Part shown: positions 5,445 through 5,986 of the stretch, one piece after another
Numbering within the stretch: position 1 is the first letter of the stretch
Layout of the letters: each line of letters opens with the position of its first letter
DNA from: an uncultured Moraxella sp.
GTDB taxonomy: Bacteria; Pseudomonadota; Gammaproteobacteria; Pseudomonadales; Moraxellaceae
Direction of reading: 5' to 3'
Assembly (NCBI GenBank): GCA_916720335.1
Contig: CAKAQU010000100.1
Location: 1 to 5,986 of the forward strand
DNA: 5,986 nt
The notes under the pieces: model-generated
The model's database searches: none
What the model saw: only the letters and a program-made list of their open reading frames with translations
Told to the model about the DNA's origin: nothing
Position numbers and translations under genes: made by a program

Positions 5445-5986
5445 CTAATTATTGTTCTTTATGTCAATGGTCTTTTGGGTTTTGGCATCTTGACTGGCTC
5501 TTAAGACTTCTGAAAATTCTTTAGAAAGTTGCTCATTGCTAGCATCATGTGGCATCACAAATTCTACGTCACTGCGAAATCCCGTTTCCATGAGATTGAT
5601 TGCAACACCAAGTGGTGCTTTATTTTCATACAAAACCATATATAAAGCATGAGTAATTGGCATATAAATCCCAAGTTTGCTTGCTTGTTCATGTACTTGT
5701 TTAATGGTGTTAACTCCTTCAGCAGTTTGCCCAAGTTTGGCAATAGCATCTTCTAAAGGCATACCTTTGCCCAACATATTGCCAATTTGATAATTACGGC
5801 TAAGAACCGAGTTGCACGTTGCGTATAAATCACCTACGCCAGACAATCCTAAAAAAGTCAAAGGGTTGGCTCCAACCGCCACACCAAAACGGCTCATTTC
5901 TGCCAAGGCTCGTGTTAAAAGCATAGCTTTGGTATTTTCGCCAACTTGATAAGCATTCGCCATGCCCATCGCAACCGCATAAATGT
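5445..5986 (-). CDS. gpsA: Glycerol-3-phosphate dehydrogenase [NAD(P)+] GpsA, C-terminal part (5' end outside the window)
   Basis: GpsA reduces dihydroxyacetone phosphate to sn-glycerol-3-phosphate, the backbone of phospholipids, in the cytoplasm. The frame is open to the right edge, where it reads IYAVAMGMANAYQVGENTKA, so the apparent ATG at 5969 is internal and not the start. What is present is the helical C-terminal substrate-binding domain (about 179 residues). It includes ENTKAMLLTRALAEMSRFG, the GLSGVGDLYATC segment, LSRNYQIGNMLGKG with the conserved Arg-Asn, GQTAEGVNTIKQV, and the MPITHALYMVLYE helix. The N-terminal Rossmann domain (GxGxxG) and the catalytic lysine of the KN(V/I) motif lie just beyond the edge and could not be checked. 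The tail is hydrophilic and ends IKNNN with a TAG stop. sixA follows on the same strand. Confidence 0.96.
   Translation of the reverse strand, partial: IYAVAMGMANAYQVGENTKAMLLTRALAEMSRFGVAVGANPLTFLGLSGVGDLYATCNSVLSRNYQIGNMLGKGMPLEDAIAKLGQTAEGVNTIKQVHEQASKLGIYMPITHALYMVLYENKAPLGVAINLMETGFRSDVEFVMPHDASNEQLSKEFSEVLRASQDAKTQKTIDIKNNN

Overview
This window comes from an AT-rich bacterial chromosome and holds ordinary housekeeping and transport genes. The best guess for the source is a gammaproteobacterium of the Moraxellaceae (Moraxella/Psychrobacter type). This rests on the protein types (E. coli-like PurF without propeptide, membrane-type class 2 PyrD, E. coli-like type II beta-carbonic anhydrase), the low GC and remembered gene order. 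It is an inference and was not tested by a search. I see no mobile element, CRISPR array, rRNA or tRNA gene, or recognisable defence or secretion cassette.

Layout. At the left edge, on the minus strand, are the first 24 codons of modB (1-73) and a complete modA (99-860). Together they are the start of a molybdate ABC-transport operon that runs out of the window. A 170-bp divergent intergenic region (861-1030) separates modA from can (1031-1660, plus strand), a beta-class carbonic anhydrase. This region holds a perfect 21-bp palindrome (979-999) just upstream of can, plus candidate promoters in both directions.

Everything to the right is on the minus strand. Reading in the direction of transcription (right to left), the order is gpsA (5' end cut by the window edge), sixA, then pyrD, cvpA and purF. 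purF converges on can with only 28 bp between their stop codons. gpsA and sixA are 42 bp apart and probably cotranscribed. A perfect small hairpin follows the sixA stop, and a clear extended -10 promoter precedes pyrD, so pyrD-cvpA-purF looks like a separate unit with gaps of 15 and 47 bp.

How the genes fit together. pyrD (fourth step of UMP synthesis) and purF (first committed step of IMP synthesis) flank the membrane protein gene cvpA, so one transcript would serve both nucleotide pathways. gpsA makes the glycerol-3-phosphate backbone of phospholipids. sixA is a histidine-phosphate phosphatase. Carbonic anhydrase supplies bicarbonate, which purine, pyrimidine and fatty-acid synthesis all consume. 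modAB imports molybdate for molybdoenzymes.

I did not find convincing evidence of an undescribed system. The points most worth checking are the 21-bp palindrome between modA and can, and a cysteine pair with an altered ligand-loop neighbourhood in ModA.
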